Positions 1 through 10,851 are shown, counted from the stretch's first letter. The stretch is DNA of 64,000 bases from Pantoea endophytica (GCF_002858935.1 NZ_PJRT01000028.1:62001-126000); one strand, 5' to 3'. Notes: generated by a model from the letters alone, not told the origin. Program-made: numbers and translations.

Positions 1-2
1 TC

Positions 3-3000
3 ACGGAAGCACAGTGGCAGCAGCTGGCGAGCCTGTTGCATGACCGCATGATGGAAACGGTGTTCGCTGATCTCAACGATGCGCAGCAGCTGTTTGCTCA
101 CCATCAGCCGCAGCCGCTGAAAAGCGTTGACGTGCTGGGCGCAGGCCGCAGCGCGCTGGAGCAGGCCAACACCACGCTGGGCCTGGCGCTGGCTGATGAT
201 GAGATCGATTACCTGCTTGATGCCTTTACTAAGCTGGGCCGCAATCCAAACGACATCGAGCTCTACATGTTTGCGCAGGCAAACTCCGAGCACTGTCGTC
301 ACAAGATCTTCAATGCCGACTGGATTATCGACGGCGAAAAGCAGCCGAAGTCGCTGTTTAAAATGATCAAGAACACCTTTGAACACAATCCTGAGCACGT
401 GCTGTCTGCCTATAAAGACAACGCTGCGGTAATGGAAGGTTCTGAGGTTGGCCGCTTCTACGCCGATGCGCAGAAGGGCGAATATGAGTTCCATCAGGAA
501 GCCGCACATATCCTGATGAAAGTCGAAACCCATAACCACCCAACCGCCATTTCACCATGGCCGGGTGCCGCGACCGGTTCTGGTGGCGAAATCCGTGATG
601 AAGGCGCAACCGGACGTGGCGCGAAGCCCAAAGCTGGTCTGGTCGGTTTCTCGGTATCGAACCTGCGTATTCCAGGCTTTGAACAGCCGTGGGAAGAGGA
701 TTTCGGTAAGCCGGATCGCATCGTCACCGCGCTGGATATCATGACCGAAGGTCCACTGGGCGGCGCGGCGTTCAACAACGAATTTGGTCGTCCAGCCCTC
801 AACGGCTACTTCCGTACCTACGAAGAGCGCGTTAACAGCCACAATGGCGTGGAGCTGCGCGGCTATCACAAGCCCATCATGCTGGCGGGCGGCATCGGTA
901 ACATCCGTGCCGATCACGTGCAGAAAGGCGAGATCGTGGTCGGCGCCAAGCTGATCGTGCTGGGGGGCCCGGCTATGAACATCGGTCTGGGCGGCGGCGC
1001 GGCATCGTCAATGGCATCAGGCCAATCGGATGCCGATCTCGACTTTGCGTCAGTACAGCGCGACAACCCAGAGATGGAACGTCGTTGCCAGGAAGTGATT
1101 GACCGCTGCTGGCAGCTGGGCGAAGCCAACCCGATTCTGTTCATCCACGACGTCGGCGCGGGCGGCCTTTCGAACGCCATGCCAGAGCTGGTGAGCGACG
1201 GTAATCGTGGCGGTAACTTCAACCTGCGCGACATCCTCAGCGATGAGCCAGGCATGAGTCCGCTGGAAGTATGGTGTAACGAGTCGCAGGAACGTTATGT
1301 GCTGGCGGTCGCGCCGGAGAAACTGGCGCTGTTTGACGAGCTGTGTCAGCGTGAACGCGCGCCATATGCGGTCATCGGTGAAGCCACCGAAGAGCTGCAT
1401 CTGAACCTCGCCGACAGCCATTTCGGCAATAAGCCAATCGACATGCCGCTCGACGTGCTGCTGGGCAAAACGCCGAAGATGACGCGTGATGTTGCCAGCC
1501 AGCAGGCCAACGGCGAAGCGCTGCAGCGTGACGGGATTAGCGTAGCGGATGCGGTGAATCGCGTGCTGCACCTGCCGACCGTGGCGGAAAAAACCTTCCT
1601 GATCACCATTGGTGACCGCAGCGTAACCGGCATGGTGGCGCGCGATCAGATGGTAGGACCGTGGCAGATTCCGGTCGCGAACTGCGCCGTCACCACCGCC
1701 AGCCTCGATAGCTATCACGGTGAAGCCTTCTCGCTTGGTGAACGTGCACCCGTCGCATTGCTCGACTTCGCGGCTTCAGGTCGCCTCGCCGTCGGTGAAG
1801 CGCTGACCAACATCGCCGCAACCTCCATTGGTTCGCTACAGCGCGTTAAGCTCTCTGCGAACTGGATGGCCGCCGCCGGTCATCCAGGCGAAGACGCGGG
1901 CTTGTACGCGGCGGTTAAAGCGGTCGGCGAAGAGTTGTGTCCCGCGCTGGGTATCACCATTCCGGTAGGCAAAGACTCAATGTCGATGAAAACCCGCTGG
2001 CAGCAAGGTACTGAGCAGCGCGAAATGACCTCGCCGCTGTCGCTGGTGATCACCGCCTTTGCGCGCGTGGAAGATGTGCGTCGCACCGTGACGCCGCAGT
2101 TGCAGGCGGATCAAGACAACCTGCTGCTGCTGGTGGATCTCGGCAACGGCGCGAACACCCTTGGCGCGACTGCGCTGTCGCAGGTTTATCGTCAGCTGGG
2201 CGATAAGCCTGCCGACGTGCGTGATGCTACGCAGCTGGCGGGCTTCTTCAACGCCATTCAGGCGCTGGTGGCCGAGCAGAAACTGCTGGCTTACCACGAC
2301 CGTTCTGACGGCGGCCTGCTGGTCACGCTGGCGGAGATGGCCTTCACCGGTCACTGCGGTATCGAAGCCGATATTGCCGCGTTGGGCAGCGATGCGTTAG
2401 CCGCATTGTTCACCGAAGAGCTGGGCGCGGTGCTGCAGATTAACGCAGCGGATCGTGCAGCCGTCGAGAAGGTGTTCGCTGACCACGATCTGAGCGCTAA
2501 CCTGCACGTGATTGGTAAAGCCCTGCCAGGCGATCGCTTCGTGATCCGCTCTGGCGACAGCGCGGTGTACAGCGAAAGCCGTAGCACGCTGCGTACCTGG
2601 TGGGCAGAAACCACCTGGCAGATGCAGCGTCTGCGTGATAACCCAGCCTGTGCCGATCAGGAGCATGAAGCGAAGAAAGACGATAACGACCCAGGTCTGA
2701 ACGTCCATCTGACCTTCAAGCCAGAAGAAGATGTTGCGGCACCGATGATTGCGACGGGCGCACGTCCGCGTGTGGCAGTGCTGCGTGAGCAGGGCGTTAA
2801 CTCACACGTAGAGATGGCCGCCGCCTTCCATCGTGCGGGCTTTACTGCAGTTGACGTGCATATGAGCGATCTGCTGGCGGGCCGTCGCGGTCTGGAAGAG
2901 TTCCAGGCGCTGGTCGCCTGCGGTGGCTTCTCGTACGGTGACGTGCTGGGCGCGGGTGAAGGCTGGGCGAAATCCATCCTGTTCAACGGTCGCGTGCGTG

Positions 3001-3536
3001 ATGAGTTCGAAAACTTCTTCCATCGTCCACAAACGCTGGCACTTGGCGTGTGTAACGGTTGTCAGATGATGTCGAACCTGCGCGAGCTGATTCCGGGAAG
3101 CGAGCTGTGGCCACGCTTTGTGCGCAACCAGTCCGAGCGTTTCGAAGCGCGTTTCAGCCTGGTTGAAGTAGCGGCGAGCCCATCGCTGCTGCTGGATGGC
3201 ATGGTCGGATCGCATATGCCAATCGCGGTATCGCACGGTGAAGGTTTTGTCGAAGTGCGTGACGGCGCGCATCTGGCACAGCTGGAGAGCAAAGGTTTGG
3301 TGGCGCTGCGCTTCGTCGATAACTTCGGCAAAGTGACAGAAAGCTATCCGGCTAACCCGAACGGATCGCCTAACGGCATCACTGCGGTAACCAACGAGAG
3401 CGGACGCGTCACCATTATGATGCCGCACCCAGAGCGTGTGTTCCGTACCGTGAGCAACTCCTGGCATCCGGCAGAGTGGGGCGAAGACAGCCCGTGGATG
3501 CGTATCTTCCGCAACGCGCGTAAGCAGTTGGGATAA
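3..3536 (+). CDS. purL: Phosphoribosylformylglycinamidine synthase (5' end outside window)
   Basis: This is the large, fused PurL that converts FGAR, glutamine and ATP to FGAM in de novo purine synthesis. The reading frame is open from the first complete codon, so the first roughly 120 residues of a protein of about 1,295 residues lie upstream of the window. The two AIRS-type synthetase halves fill most of the frame. The C-terminal class I glutaminase domain is seen as the GVCNGC motif, with the nucleophile cysteine codon at 3051-3053, followed by HGEG and MMPHPER. A strong terminator follows the stop within 10 bp. Other purine genes (purM, purN, glyA, guaB, guaA) are spread over the window but are not in one operon. 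Confidence 0.98.
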   Translation, partial: TEAQWQQLASLLHDRMMETVFADLNDAQQLFAHHQPQPLKSVDVLGAGRSALEQANTTLGLALADDEIDYLLDAFTKLGRNPNDIELYMFAQANSEHCRHKIFNADWIIDGEKQPKSLFKMIKNTFEHNPEHVLSAYKDNAAVMEGSEVGRFYADAQKGEYEFHQEAAHILMKVETHNHPTAISPWPGAATGSGGEIRDEGATGRGAKPKAGLVGFSVSNLRIPGFEQPWEEDFGKPDRIVTALDIMTEGPLGGAAFNNEFGRPALNGYFRTYEERVNSHNGVELRGYHKPIMLAGGIGNIRADHVQKGEIVVGAKLIVLGGPAMNIGLGGGAASSMASGQSDADLDFASVQRDNPEMERRCQEVIDRCWQLGEANPILFIHDVGAGGLSNAMPELVSDGNRGGNFNLRDILSDEPGMSPLEVWCNESQERYVLAVAPEKLALFDELCQRERAPYAVIGEATEELHLNLADSHFGNKPIDMPLDVLLGKTPKMTRDVASQQANGEALQRDGISVADAVNRVLHLPTVAEKTFLITIGDRSVTGMVARDQMVGPWQIPVANCAVTTASLDSYHGEAFSLGERAPVALLDFAASGRLAVGEALTNIAATSIGSLQRVKLSANWMAAAGHPGEDAGLYAAVKAVGEELCPALGITIPVGKDSMSMKTRWQQGTEQREMTSPLSLVITAFARVEDVRRTVTPQLQADQDNLLLLVDLGNGANTLGATALSQVYRQLGDKPADVRDATQLAGFFNAIQALVAEQKLLAYHDRSDGGLLVTLAEMAFTGHCGIEADIAALGSDALAALFTEELGAVLQINAADRAAVEKVFADHDLSANLHVIGKALPGDRFVIRSGDSAVYSESRSTLRTWWAETTWQMQRLRDNPACADQEHEAKKDDNDPGLNVHLTFKPEEDVAAPMIATGARPRVAVLREQGVNSHVEMAAAFHRAGFTAVDVHMSDLLAGRRGLEEFQALVACGGFSYGDVLGAGEGWAKSILFNGRVRDEFENFFHRPQTLALGVCNGCQMMSNLRELIPGSELWPRFVRNQSERFEARFSLVEVAASPSLLLDGMVGSHMPIAVSHGEGFVEVRDGAHLAQLESKGLVALRFVDNFGKVTESYPANPNGSPNGITAVTNESGRVTIMMPHPERVFRTVSNSWHPAEWGEDSPWMRIFRNARKQLG

Positions 3537-3543
3537 GCAAAAC

Positions 3544-3571
3544 AAAGGCCGCTAAATAGCGGCCTTTTTTA
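3544..3571 (+). terminator. Intrinsic terminator of purL
   Basis: A GC-rich stem (AAAGGCCGCT/AGCGGCCTTT type with a short AAAT loop) is followed directly by a run of T. It begins 8 bp after the purL stop. Confidence 0.9.
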
Positions 3572-3586
3572 TTCTGCGCGTTTTGC

Positions 3587-3609
3587 AGGTCCACCATTCA
3601 TGGCGACCT
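3587..3609. repeat. Short imperfect palindrome of the ATTTAT-core family
   Basis: The arms AGGTCCACCAT and ATGGCGACCT pair with two mismatches around a 2-base centre. The sequence resembles the perfect palindrome at 22089-22108 and lies, like it, just past the end of a gene. Confidence 0.45.
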
Positions 3610-3635
3610 TACTGAAATCCGCATAATCTCTAAAC

Positions 3636-3653
3636 TGTCGGAAAATAACGACA
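3636..3653. promoter_or_regulatory. GlrR binding site 1 upstream of glmY
   Basis: This is a perfect TGTC-N10-GACA element, the motif described for the response regulator GlrR upstream of glmY in E. coli. It lies about 200 bp before the σ54 promoter, a typical enhancer position. GlrR itself is encoded 2.6 kb downstream. Confidence 0.75.
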
Positions 3654-3668
3654 ATCCCGCCAATACGT

Positions 3669-3686
3669 TGTCGTCAAAAGGTGACA
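3669..3686. promoter_or_regulatory. GlrR binding site 2 upstream of glmY
   Basis: This is a second perfect TGTC-N10-GACA element, 33 bp (about three helical turns) after the first, so both sites face the same side of the helix. I did not find a convincing third copy between here and the promoter. Confidence 0.75.
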
Positions 3687-3833
3687 TTTAACTCATTGAT
3701 TTATATAGCCAGTAAATTACCACGACAAACACGTTGCTAATCAGCGACACTTTTCACAGACCGTCCGGTCCGCTTTTCTCTGGGAGAGTGCTTCGTCTCT
3801 GGCATTCCTCTGATAATAAACGCTATTTATTTA

Positions 3834-3855
3834 TTGGCACGATACTTGCTATACT
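3834..3855 (+). promoter_or_regulatory. Overlapping σ54 and σ70 promoters of glmY
   Basis: TTGGCAC-N5-TTGC fits the σ54 -24/-12 consensus fully. A σ70 -10 hexamer, TATACT at 3850-3855, overlaps it; its -35 is weak. Both predict transcription from about 3861, the same dual arrangement reported for E. coli glmY. Confidence 0.8.
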
Positions 3856-3860
3856 CCTTG

Positions 3861-4075
3861 CGTGGCTCATTCACCTGTTTATGATTGCCCCGCTTCAGCG
3901 GCTGAGCTCATAAAAACCGAATGACGCACCAAACGGAGCCTGTCGTCCACCTCACCGATAATCGTTTGCTTTGCAACGTTATCAAACATCGGGCGCAACG
4001 TTGAGTTAGGCTCCACCTATTTTGCAAGCGATGCTGCGGCGTCGCTCTCACGGCAGGCCAAAAGGCCTGCCGTTT
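3861..4075 (+). ncRNA. glmY: GlmY small RNA
   Basis: GlmY is a trans-acting RNA that sequesters the adaptor RapZ and thereby protects GlmZ, raising glmS expression when glucosamine-6-phosphate is low. The assignment rests on four points: position between purL and glrK, as in E. coli; a σ54/σ70 tandem promoter with GlrR sites; a 5' end (GTGGCTCATTCACC) like GlmY as I recall it; and a terminator at the expected distance. The predicted length of about 215 nt is somewhat longer than the 184 nt of the E. coli primary transcript. No open frame of note is inside. The rest of the 576-bp gap between purL and glrK holds the regulatory sites listed above. Confidence 0.8.
4051..4075 (+). terminator. Intrinsic terminator of GlmY
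   Basis: A perfect 9-bp stem (CGGCAGGCC/GGCCTGCCG) with an AAAA loop is followed by TTTT. It forms the 3' end of the small RNA, 75 bp before glrK. Confidence 0.85.
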
Positions 4076-4150
4076 TCATATCTGGCCTTTCTTCCGTTTT
4101 GATACTTCGCTAGCATGCCTGCAGCTCACATTTAAGGAAGCGCGGTTGTG

Positions 4151-5575
4151 ATGAAATGGCGTCTGTTTCCCCGATCCCTGCGGCAGTTAGTGTTAATGGC
4201 TTTCCTGCTGGTACTGCTACCGTTACTGGTGCTGGCGTGGCAAGCGTGGGAAAGTCTTTCGGCGTTAAGCAACCAGGCGGCGGATACCAACCGCAATACC
4301 TTTACCGATGTGCGTCGCAGCGAAGCGATGGCGCGTACCGCGCTGGAGCTGGAGCGCAGCTACCGCCAATATTGCGTGCTCGGCGATGCGTCGCTGGCGA
4401 AGCTGTATCAAACGCAGTGGACGCGCTACGGCCAAATGCTCAGCAGTCACGCTGCCAGTTTGCCCGATCTGCCTTCCTTCAAAGTGCTGCAAACCACCTT
4501 GCCTTCGCTGCAGCAACTGCAGTGCGATAACGGCAATCCTGAGGCGCAAGCCGCCAGCGCGCTGGAGCGTTTTTCCGATACCAACACGCAAATGGTGCAG
4601 GCAACGCGTGAAGTGGTATTTTCGCGCGGCTTACAGCTGCAGCGTGAAATCGCCGATCGCGGTCAGTTTTTTGGCTGGCAGGCGCTGATTCTGTTCCTGA
4701 TTAGCCTGGTGCTGGTTTTGCTGTTCACGGGGATGATCATCGGTCCGGTGAAGCGGGTTGAACGCATGATCAATCGATTGGGCGAAGGTAAGGCGCTGGG
4801 CGATAGCGGCAGTTTCCGTGGTCCGCGTGAGATCCGTTCGTTGGGGCAGCGCATCGTCTGGCTGAGTGAGCGGTTAAGCTGGCTGGAAGAGCAGCGCCAC
4901 GAATTTTTGCGCCACCTGTCGCATGAGCTGAAAACGCCGCTTGCCAGTCTGCGTGAAGGCACAGAACTGCTGGCCGATCAGGTCGCTGGACCACTGAATG
5001 CCGAGCAGCAGGAAGTGGTGGCGATTCTCGATACCAGCAGCCGTCATTTACAGCGGCTGATTGAGCAGTTGCTCGATTACAACCGCAAGCTGGCCGATGG
5101 ACCGATGGCGCTGAAGCCCGTGGCGCTAAATGAGATCATTGATTCGGTGGTAAAAGTGCACTCGTTGCCAGCCAATGCACGTGAAATGACCACCCACGTT
5201 GATCTGCAAGTGCATCATTGTCTGGCTGAAGCGACGCTGCTGCAGCGGGTGATCGATAACCTCTATTCGAACGCCGTGAACTACGGCAGCGAATCCGGTA
5301 ACATCTGGCTGCAGAGCCAGCAGAAGGGCAACCAGGTATGGATTGAGGTGGCAAACACCGGCACACCGATTCCGGCTGAAGAGCAGGCGATGATTTTTGA
5401 GCCCTTTTATCAGGGCAGCCAACAGCGCAAAGGGCCGGTTAAAGGCAGCGGGCTGGGCTTAAGCATCGCCAAAGATTGTCTGCGCAGGATGCACGGCGAT
5501 CTGCAGTTGGTAACGCGCAAGGATGCGGATGTCTGTTTTCGTATCATTCTAACGACCAGCGCCGGGAATGCCTGA
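4151..5575 (+). CDS. glrK: Sensor histidine kinase GlrK (QseE)
   Basis: This is the inner-membrane sensor of the GlrK-GlrR two-component system, which responds to envelope conditions and drives glmY transcription. One membrane segment lies near residues 13-33 and a second near 176-198, enclosing a periplasmic domain. A HAMP linker follows, then the H-box SHELKTP with the phospho-accepting His258, and an ATPase domain with the N-box (NLYSNAVNYG) and the GSGLGLSIAK box. The ATG at 4151 aligns with the E. coli start (MKxW); a GTG at 4148 is also possible, both behind AAGGAAG at 4134-4140. The stop lies 3 bp before qseG, so the three genes are read as one operon. Confidence 0.95.
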   Translation: MKWRLFPRSLRQLVLMAFLLVLLPLLVLAWQAWESLSALSNQAADTNRNTFTDVRRSEAMARTALELERSYRQYCVLGDASLAKLYQTQWTRYGQMLSSHAASLPDLPSFKVLQTTLPSLQQLQCDNGNPEAQAASALERFSDTNTQMVQATREVVFSRGLQLQREIADRGQFFGWQALILFLISLVLVLLFTGMIIGPVKRVERMINRLGEGKALGDSGSFRGPREIRSLGQRIVWLSERLSWLEEQRHEFLRHLSHELKTPLASLREGTELLADQVAGPLNAEQQEVVAILDTSSRHLQRLIEQLLDYNRKLADGPMALKPVALNEIIDSVVKVHSLPANAREMTTHVDLQVHHCLAEATLLQRVIDNLYSNAVNYGSESGNIWLQSQQKGNQVWIEVANTGTPIPAEEQAMIFEPFYQGSQQRKGPVKGSGLGLSIAKDCLRRMHGDLQLVTRKDADVCFRIILTTSAGNA

Positions 5576-5578
5576 TTA

Positions 5579-6250
5579 ATGAAACTAACCCTATTCAAAC
5601 TTGTGGCCAGTGCAGTGCTGGTTTTCGGCCTCAGCGCCTGCCAGGCACCGTCACAAGATCGTACGCAGCATAATGGCGTTAGCGTGCCTGAACCGGAGGT
5701 ACGCCTGCCGGATTATCTGGCGACCGATTGCCAAAACGTGTGGCAAATCGAAACGCCAGCCGCCGCAGGCAATCCGCTCTATTGGCAGCGCGCCATGGAT
5801 TGCGCCGAGCGCTTATCGCCGGCCGAAGCGCGTGCAGAAGCGCGTCGCTGGCCGGTGCAAGGCTGGGCCCGCGCCTTCAAGCAGGGCATCTTGCTCGCGA
5901 ACGGTAACGTCACGCCAGTTGAGCGTCGTGATTTCGTCACTACCTTAGACGGTTACAGCGCGGCTTATCCTGCATCGGTGCGTCCGCTGCTCCAGCTGTG
6001 GCGCAGCAATCAGGCGGCCCAACTGGAGCTGAGCGAAGCGCGTGGACGCTACGCCGCTTTGCAGCAGAGCAATGACGCGGAGATGGATAACCTGCGCCAG
6101 CAGCAAACCAAAATGCGTCAGTCGCTGGCCGATACCCAACGCAAGTTAGAGCGTTTAACCGACATTGAACGCCAGCTGTCGTCGCGTAAAGCGCCTGATA
6201 GCAGCGACACATCGCACGGCGGCAGCGATGTGCAAAGTGAGGATCAATAA
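5579..6250 (+). CDS. qseG: QseG outer-membrane lipoprotein
   Basis: QseG (YfhG) is an outer-membrane lipoprotein encoded between the kinase and the regulator; in E. coli it interacts with the kinase. The N-terminus is a lipoprotein signal peptide ending in the lipobox LSAC with Cys21 as the lipidated residue. The rest is a soluble domain of about 200 residues with a predicted coiled coil rich in Gln and Leu near residues 145-200. It ends 2 bp before glrR, so translation is probably coupled. The length (223 residues) is close to that of the E. coli protein. Confidence 0.9.
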   Translation: MKLTLFKLVASAVLVFGLSACQAPSQDRTQHNGVSVPEPEVRLPDYLATDCQNVWQIETPAAAGNPLYWQRAMDCAERLSPAEARAEARRWPVQGWARAFKQGILLANGNVTPVERRDFVTTLDGYSAAYPASVRPLLQLWRSNQAAQLELSEARGRYAALQQSNDAEMDNLRQQQTKMRQSLADTQRKLERLTDIERQLSSRKAPDSSDTSHGGSDVQSEDQ

Positions 6251-6252
6251 CC

Positions 6253-7584
6253 ATGAAACAAGCCGCACGTTTATTGCTGGTGGATGATGATCCGGGCTTA
6301 TTGAAACTGCTCGGCATGCGTCTGAGCAGCGAAGGCTATCAGGTGGCGACGGCCGCCAGCGGGCCGGAAGCCCTGCGCCATCTGCAGAAAGAGAAGGTCG
6401 ACTTGGTGATCAGCGACCTGCGCATGGACGAAATGGATGGTCTGGCGCTGTTCGGCGAAGTGCAGAAACGTCATGCGGGCTTGCCGGTGATCATTCTCAC
6501 CGCGCACGGTTCGATCCCGGAAGCGGTATCCGCCACGCAACAAGGCGTGTTCAGTTTTCTGACCAAACCGGTCGATCGTGACGCTTTGTATAAAGCAATA
6601 GATGAAGCGCTGGCCCAGCGCGCACCGATCAGCGATGACGGTTGGCGCGAAGCGATTGTGACGCGCAATCCGCAGATGCTGCGGTTGCTGGAGCAGTCGC
6701 ACATGGTGGCGCAATCTGACGTCAGCGTATTGATTAACGGCCAAAGTGGCACCGGTAAAGAGGTGCTGGCGCAGGCGATTCACGCCGCCAGCCCGCGCGC
6801 CACCAAGCCGTTCATCGCCATCAACTGTGGTGCGCTGCCGGAACAACTTTTAGAGTCCGAACTGTTTGGCCACGCTAAAGGCGCCTTTACCGGCGCGGTC
6901 AGCGCACGTGAAGGTCTGTTCCAGGCGGCGGAAGGCGGCACGCTGTTTCTTGATGAGATTGGCGACATGCCACAGGCGCTGCAGGTGAAACTGCTGCGTG
7001 TGCTGCAGGAGCGCAAAGTGCGGCCGTTAGGCAGCAACCGCGATCTGGATATCAACGTGCGGATTATTTCCGCGACGCACCGCGATTTGCCCAAAGCGAT
7101 GGAGAAGAAGAGTTTCCGCGAAGATCTCTACTATCGTCTTAACGTGGTGAATCTGAAAATTCCCGCGCTGCACGAGCGCGCTGAAGATATCCCGCTGCTG
7201 GCGAATCATCTGCTGCGCCAATCCGCCGATCGCCATAAACCTTTCGTGCGTAGCTTTTCGGTTGATGCGATGAAGCGGCTGGTCAGCGCCGCCTGGCCGG
7301 GCAATGTACGTCAGCTGGTCAACGTGATTGAACAGTGCGTCGCCTTGAGTACCGCGCCGGTCATCGGTGATGCCCTGGTTGAACAGGCGCTGGCGGGGGA
7401 AAATACCGCGCTGCCGACTTTCGTCGAAGCACGAAATCAGTTTGAGCTGAACTATCTGCGTAAACTGCTGCAGATGACCAAAGGAAATGTCACCAACGCT
7501 GCGCGTCTGGCTGGACGTAACCGCACTGAATTCTATAAGCTGCTGTCGCGCCATGAATTGGACGCCAGCGAATTTAAAGAGTAG
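6253..7584 (+). CDS. glrR: σ54-dependent response regulator GlrR (QseF)
   Basis: This NtrC-family activator is phosphorylated by GlrK and activates σ54 promoters such as glmY. A receiver domain (residues 1-120) carries Asp55 in the phospho-acceptor position, after the acidic pair near residue 11. The AAA+ domain shows the Walker A box (GQSGTGKE), the σ54-contacting loop GAFTGA and a GLFQAAEGGTLFLDE segment with Walker B. A Fis-type helix-turn-helix ends the protein (GNVTNAARLAGRNRTEFYKLL). Its likely targets are the two TGTC-N10-GACA sites at 3636 and 3669. It is the last gene of the glrK operon; glnB follows with its own promoter. Confidence 0.95.
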   Translation: MKQAARLLLVDDDPGLLKLLGMRLSSEGYQVATAASGPEALRHLQKEKVDLVISDLRMDEMDGLALFGEVQKRHAGLPVIILTAHGSIPEAVSATQQGVFSFLTKPVDRDALYKAIDEALAQRAPISDDGWREAIVTRNPQMLRLLEQSHMVAQSDVSVLINGQSGTGKEVLAQAIHAASPRATKPFIAINCGALPEQLLESELFGHAKGAFTGAVSAREGLFQAAEGGTLFLDEIGDMPQALQVKLLRVLQERKVRPLGSNRDLDINVRIISATHRDLPKAMEKKSFREDLYYRLNVVNLKIPALHERAEDIPLLANHLLRQSADRHKPFVRSFSVDAMKRLVSAAWPGNVRQLVNVIEQCVALSTAPVIGDALVEQALAGENTALPTFVEARNQFELNYLRKLLQMTKGNVTNAARLAGRNRTEFYKLLSRHELDASEFKE

Positions 7585-7998
<414 letters not shown>

Positions 7999-8020
7999 GC
8001 CCCTTCGCGCATTGCCTGTA

Positions 8021-8047
8021 AAAGCCTGCTTTGCGCAGGCTTTTTTG
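8021..8047. terminator. Terminator between glnB and hmp
   Basis: The stem AAGCCTGC/GCAGGCTT with a small loop is followed by TTTTTT on the plus strand. It separates the convergent genes glnB and hmp, and AAA on the left gives a weaker T run for the minus strand. Confidence 0.85.
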
Positions 8048-8049
8048 TT

Positions 8050-9234
8050 TTACAGCACCTTGTGCGGGCCAAATACTTCGTAGTGGATGCGATCGGCATT
8101 GATGCCGGCATCGACCAGTTGACGTGCGACAAACTGCATAAACGGTAGCGGGCCACAGATCCAGAATTGACGATCGGCCTGGTTCAGCGCGGAGGACACG
8201 CTCGCCAAATCCATCAAGCCCTGAGCGTCGTAACGTCCGACATCGGCACTTTCTGGTTGCCGATACCAAACGTGGCTGGTGAAGTTTGGCAGGCGTGCGC
8301 CGAGGGATTTCACCTCTTCAGCAAACGCATGCTGCGAACCAGCTTCCGCGGCGTGCAGCCAGTTAACCGCCGCCGGATGTTGCTGCTGCGCCAGAGTAGC
8401 CAGCATCGCCAGCATTGGAGTTTGGCCGACGCCAGCAGAGATCAGCGTAATCGGCGTAGCGGCTTCAGCCTGCAGGATGAAATCACCGGCTGGTGCCGCG
8501 CATTGCACGATATCGCCCACCTGCGCACGATCATGCAGCCAGCCCGACACGCTGCCCAGCGCTTCGCGTTTAACCGCGATGCGATAAAATTGCCCATTTG
8601 GCTGGTGCGTCAGCGAATACTGGCGATGCTGAATATTTTCACAGCCTGCCGGTTGTAGGCTGATGGCCAGATACTGCCCTGGCAGAAAGGTTGCCACCGG
8701 CTTACCGTCGTTTGGCACCAGTTCAAAACTCGTGATCACCGAACTCTCCTGATTGATAGCGCGAATACGAAAATCACGCGCACCGCGCCAGCCGCCGGTT
8801 TTCTCTTCGGAGGCCGAATAGATGGCTTCTTCACGCTGGATAAACACATCAGCCAGCACGCCGTACGCTTTGCCCCATGCGGTCAGCACTTCTTCACCCG
8901 GATGCAGCAGCTCATCAATTGTCGCCAGCAGGTTTTCACCCACAATCGCATACTGCTCGGGCTGAATGTTCAGGCTGGCATGCTTCTGCGCGATTTTCTC
9001 CACCGCCGGCAACAGTACGGCCAAATTTTCCAGGTTGCTGCCATAAGCCACAATGGCGTTAAACAACGCTTCCCGCTGATTGCCGCTGCGCTGATTGTTC
9101 ATGTTGAATACGTTTTTCAGTTCAGGATGTTGCGTCAGTAAACGTTGGTAGAAATGGCCGGTCAGCTGCGGTCCAACCTGGGCAATGGCGGGCAAGGTCG
9201 ATTTGATGGTAGCGATGGTTTGCGCGTCGAGCAT
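8050..9234 (-). CDS. hmp: Flavohemoprotein, nitric oxide dioxygenase
   Basis: Hmp converts nitric oxide and oxygen to nitrate with NAD(P)H and protects the cytoplasm from nitrosative stress. The globin domain (residues 1-140) has Tyr29 and Gln53 of the distal pocket and the proximal His85. The ferredoxin-reductase part has the FAD motif (RQYSLT) and the NAD motif ([11 protein letters not shown]). The length of 394 residues is close to 396 in E. coli. It is transcribed divergently from glyA, and a clear NsrR box overlaps its promoter. Confidence 0.97.
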   Translation of the reverse strand: MLDAQTIATIKSTLPAIAQVGPQLTGHFYQRLLTQHPELKNVFNMNNQRSGNQREALFNAIVAYGSNLENLAVLLPAVEKIAQKHASLNIQPEQYAIVGENLLATIDELLHPGEEVLTAWGKAYGVLADVFIQREEAIYSASEEKTGGWRGARDFRIRAINQESSVITSFELVPNDGKPVATFLPGQYLAISLQPAGCENIQHRQYSLTHQPNGQFYRIAVKREALGSVSGWLHDRAQVGDIVQCAAPAGDFILQAEAATPITLISAGVGQTPMLAMLATLAQQQHPAAVNWLHAAEAGSQHAFAEEVKSLGARLPNFTSHVWYRQPESADVGRYDAQGLMDLASVSSALNQADRQFWICGPLPFMQFVARQLVDAGINADRIHYEVFGPHKVL

Positions 9235-9257
9235 GGTGAAATCCTCAGAGTGAATTT

Positions 9258-9281
9258 AAACATGTATTTTAAATGCATCTT
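9258..9281 (-). promoter_or_regulatory. NsrR binding site at hmp
   Basis: Read on the minus strand, AAGATGCATTT-A-AAATACATGTT forms the 11-1-11 inverted repeat typical of the nitric-oxide-sensing repressor NsrR, with 9 of 11 arm positions symmetric. It overlaps the -10 of hmp, so NsrR would block transcription until nitric oxide damages its cluster. Confidence 0.75.
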
Positions 9282-9305
9282 ATGGATAATCGAAGCGCCT
9301 GTAAA
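9277..9305 (-). promoter_or_regulatory. σ70 promoter of hmp
   Basis: On the minus strand TTTACA (9305-9300) and TAAGAT (9282-9277) are separated by exactly 17 bp. The -10 lies inside the NsrR box. Confidence 0.65.
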
Positions 9306-9441
9306 TCCCTTGTTGTGATTAAGGATTAAGCAAGAAAGGTGCGGGCTGGCGCGCAAAGCTGAAATTCTTTCGCCATGAAAGTGAGCAAATTTCGTGATTT
9401 TCTGGCTTGCAAAAAAGCGTAAAAAACCCGTTCCAGCGCCA

Positions 9442-9457
9442 TGCCAATCGTTTGCGC
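9442..9457. promoter_or_regulatory. PurR operator of glyA
   Basis: The 16-mer TGCCAATCGTTTGCGC matches the PurR operator core (AATCGTTTGCG as in E. coli glyA). It sits 117 bp before glyA in the 339-bp hmp-glyA gap. The rest of that gap holds the hmp promoter region, a possible but imperfect MetR half-site pair near 9360-9372, and a -10-like TACACT at 9500-9505; I could not fix the glyA promoter. Confidence 0.65.
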
Positions 9458-9573
9458 AAAAAGAGGGGATTGACGCTACCGTCACCTGTCAAAACCGTTT
9501 ACACTGTTCGCCTTCGCCCCCTAGCCGGGGCCTAAACTGCCGTTAAAAAGTTAGCTGAGTCAGGAGAGTCCGG

Positions 9574-10827
9574 ATGTTAAAGCGTGATATGAACATTGCC
9601 GATTATGATGCCGCGTTGTGGCAGGCTATGGAGCAAGAGAAAGTGCGTCAGGAAGAGCACATTGAACTGATTGCTTCTGAAAACTACACCAGCCCACGCG
9701 TAATGCAGGCCCAAGGTTCACAGCTCACCAACAAATATGCCGAAGGCTATCCGGGCAAACGCTATTACGGCGGATGTGAATACGTCGATATCGTTGAGCA
9801 ACTGGCGATCGATCGCGCTAAAGAGCTGTTCGGCGCAGATTTCGCTAACGTACAGCCGCACTCCGGTTCTCAGGCCAACTTCGCGGTTTACACCGCGCTG
9901 CTGCAGCCAGGCGACACCATTCTGGGTATGAACCTGGCGCACGGTGGTCACCTGACGCACGGTTCCCCGGTAAACCTGTCGGGTAAGCTGTACAACGTTA
10001 TCCCTTACGGCATCGATGAAACCGGCAAAATCAACTACGAAGAACTGGCTGAGCTGGCACAAACCCACAAGCCAAAAATGATCGTCGGCGGCTTCTCTGC
10101 TTACTCTGGCGTGTGCGACTGGGCCAAAATGCGTGAAATCGCAGACAGCGTTGGCGCCTACCTGTTCGTCGATATGGCACACGTTGCGGGCCTGATCGCC
10201 GCAGACGTCTATCCGAACCCGGTTCCTCATGCCCACATCGTGACTTCAACCACCCATAAAACCCTGGCGGGTCCGCGCGGCGGCCTGATCCTGGCGAAAA
10301 ACGGTGACGAAGAGCTGTATAAAAAACTGAACTCCGCGGTGTTCCCGGGTGGTCAGGGCGGTCCTCTGATGCACGTGATCGCCGGTAAAGCGGTGGCGTT
10401 CAAAGAAGCGATGGAGCCAGAGTTCAAGACTTATCAGCAGCAGGTGGCTAAGAACGCGAAAGCGATGGTGGAAGTTCTGCTGGAGCGCGGTTACAACATC
10501 GTTTCCGGTGGCACACACAACCACTTGTTCCTGATCGATCTGGTCAGCAAAAACCTGACCGGTAAAGAAGCCGATGCCGCTCTGGGCCGCGCCAACATTA
10601 CCGTGAACAAAAACAGCGTACCTAACGATCCGAAGAGCCCGTTCGTGACCTCTGGCGTGCGTATCGGTACCCCAGCGGTGACGCGTCGTGGCTTCAAAGA
10701 AGCTGATGTTCGCGAGCTGGCTGGCTGGATCGCTGACGTGCTGGACAACATCAACGACGAAGCGACCATCGAACGTACCAAACAGAAAGTGCTGGAAATC
10801 TGCAGCCGTCTGCCGGTGTACGCGTAA
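9574..10827 (+). CDS. glyA: Serine hydroxymethyltransferase
   Basis: GlyA converts serine and tetrahydrofolate to glycine and methylene-tetrahydrofolate, the main source of one-carbon units. It is a 417-residue PLP enzyme, the same length as in E. coli, with PLP-binding Lys229 in the [13 protein letters not shown] motif and the folate-binding N-terminal region ([12 protein letters not shown]). An SD (AGGAGAG) lies about 7 bp before the ATG. A PurR operator upstream ties it to purine supply, since one-carbon units feed purN and purH. A strong terminator follows. Confidence 0.99.
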   Translation: MLKRDMNIADYDAALWQAMEQEKVRQEEHIELIASENYTSPRVMQAQGSQLTNKYAEGYPGKRYYGGCEYVDIVEQLAIDRAKELFGADFANVQPHSGSQANFAVYTALLQPGDTILGMNLAHGGHLTHGSPVNLSGKLYNVIPYGIDETGKINYEELAELAQTHKPKMIVGGFSAYSGVCDWAKMREIADSVGAYLFVDMAHVAGLIAADVYPNPVPHAHIVTSTTHKTLAGPRGGLILAKNGDEELYKKLNSAVFPGGQGGPLMHVIAGKAVAFKEAMEPEFKTYQQQVAKNAKAMVEVLLERGYNIVSGGTHNHLFLIDLVSKNLTGKEADAALGRANITVNKNSVPNDPKSPFVTSGVRIGTPAVTRRGFKEADVRELAGWIADVLDNINDEATIERTKQKVLEICSRLPVYA

Positions 10828-10851
10828 GCTTTACGCTTCTCGATGCAGTGC

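Noticed and set aside
9360..9372. MetR-like site (TGAA-N5-TTCG) upstream of glyA
   Set aside because: It has one mismatch and no second clear site; E. coli glyA has MetR sites, but the evidence here is too weak for a feature.
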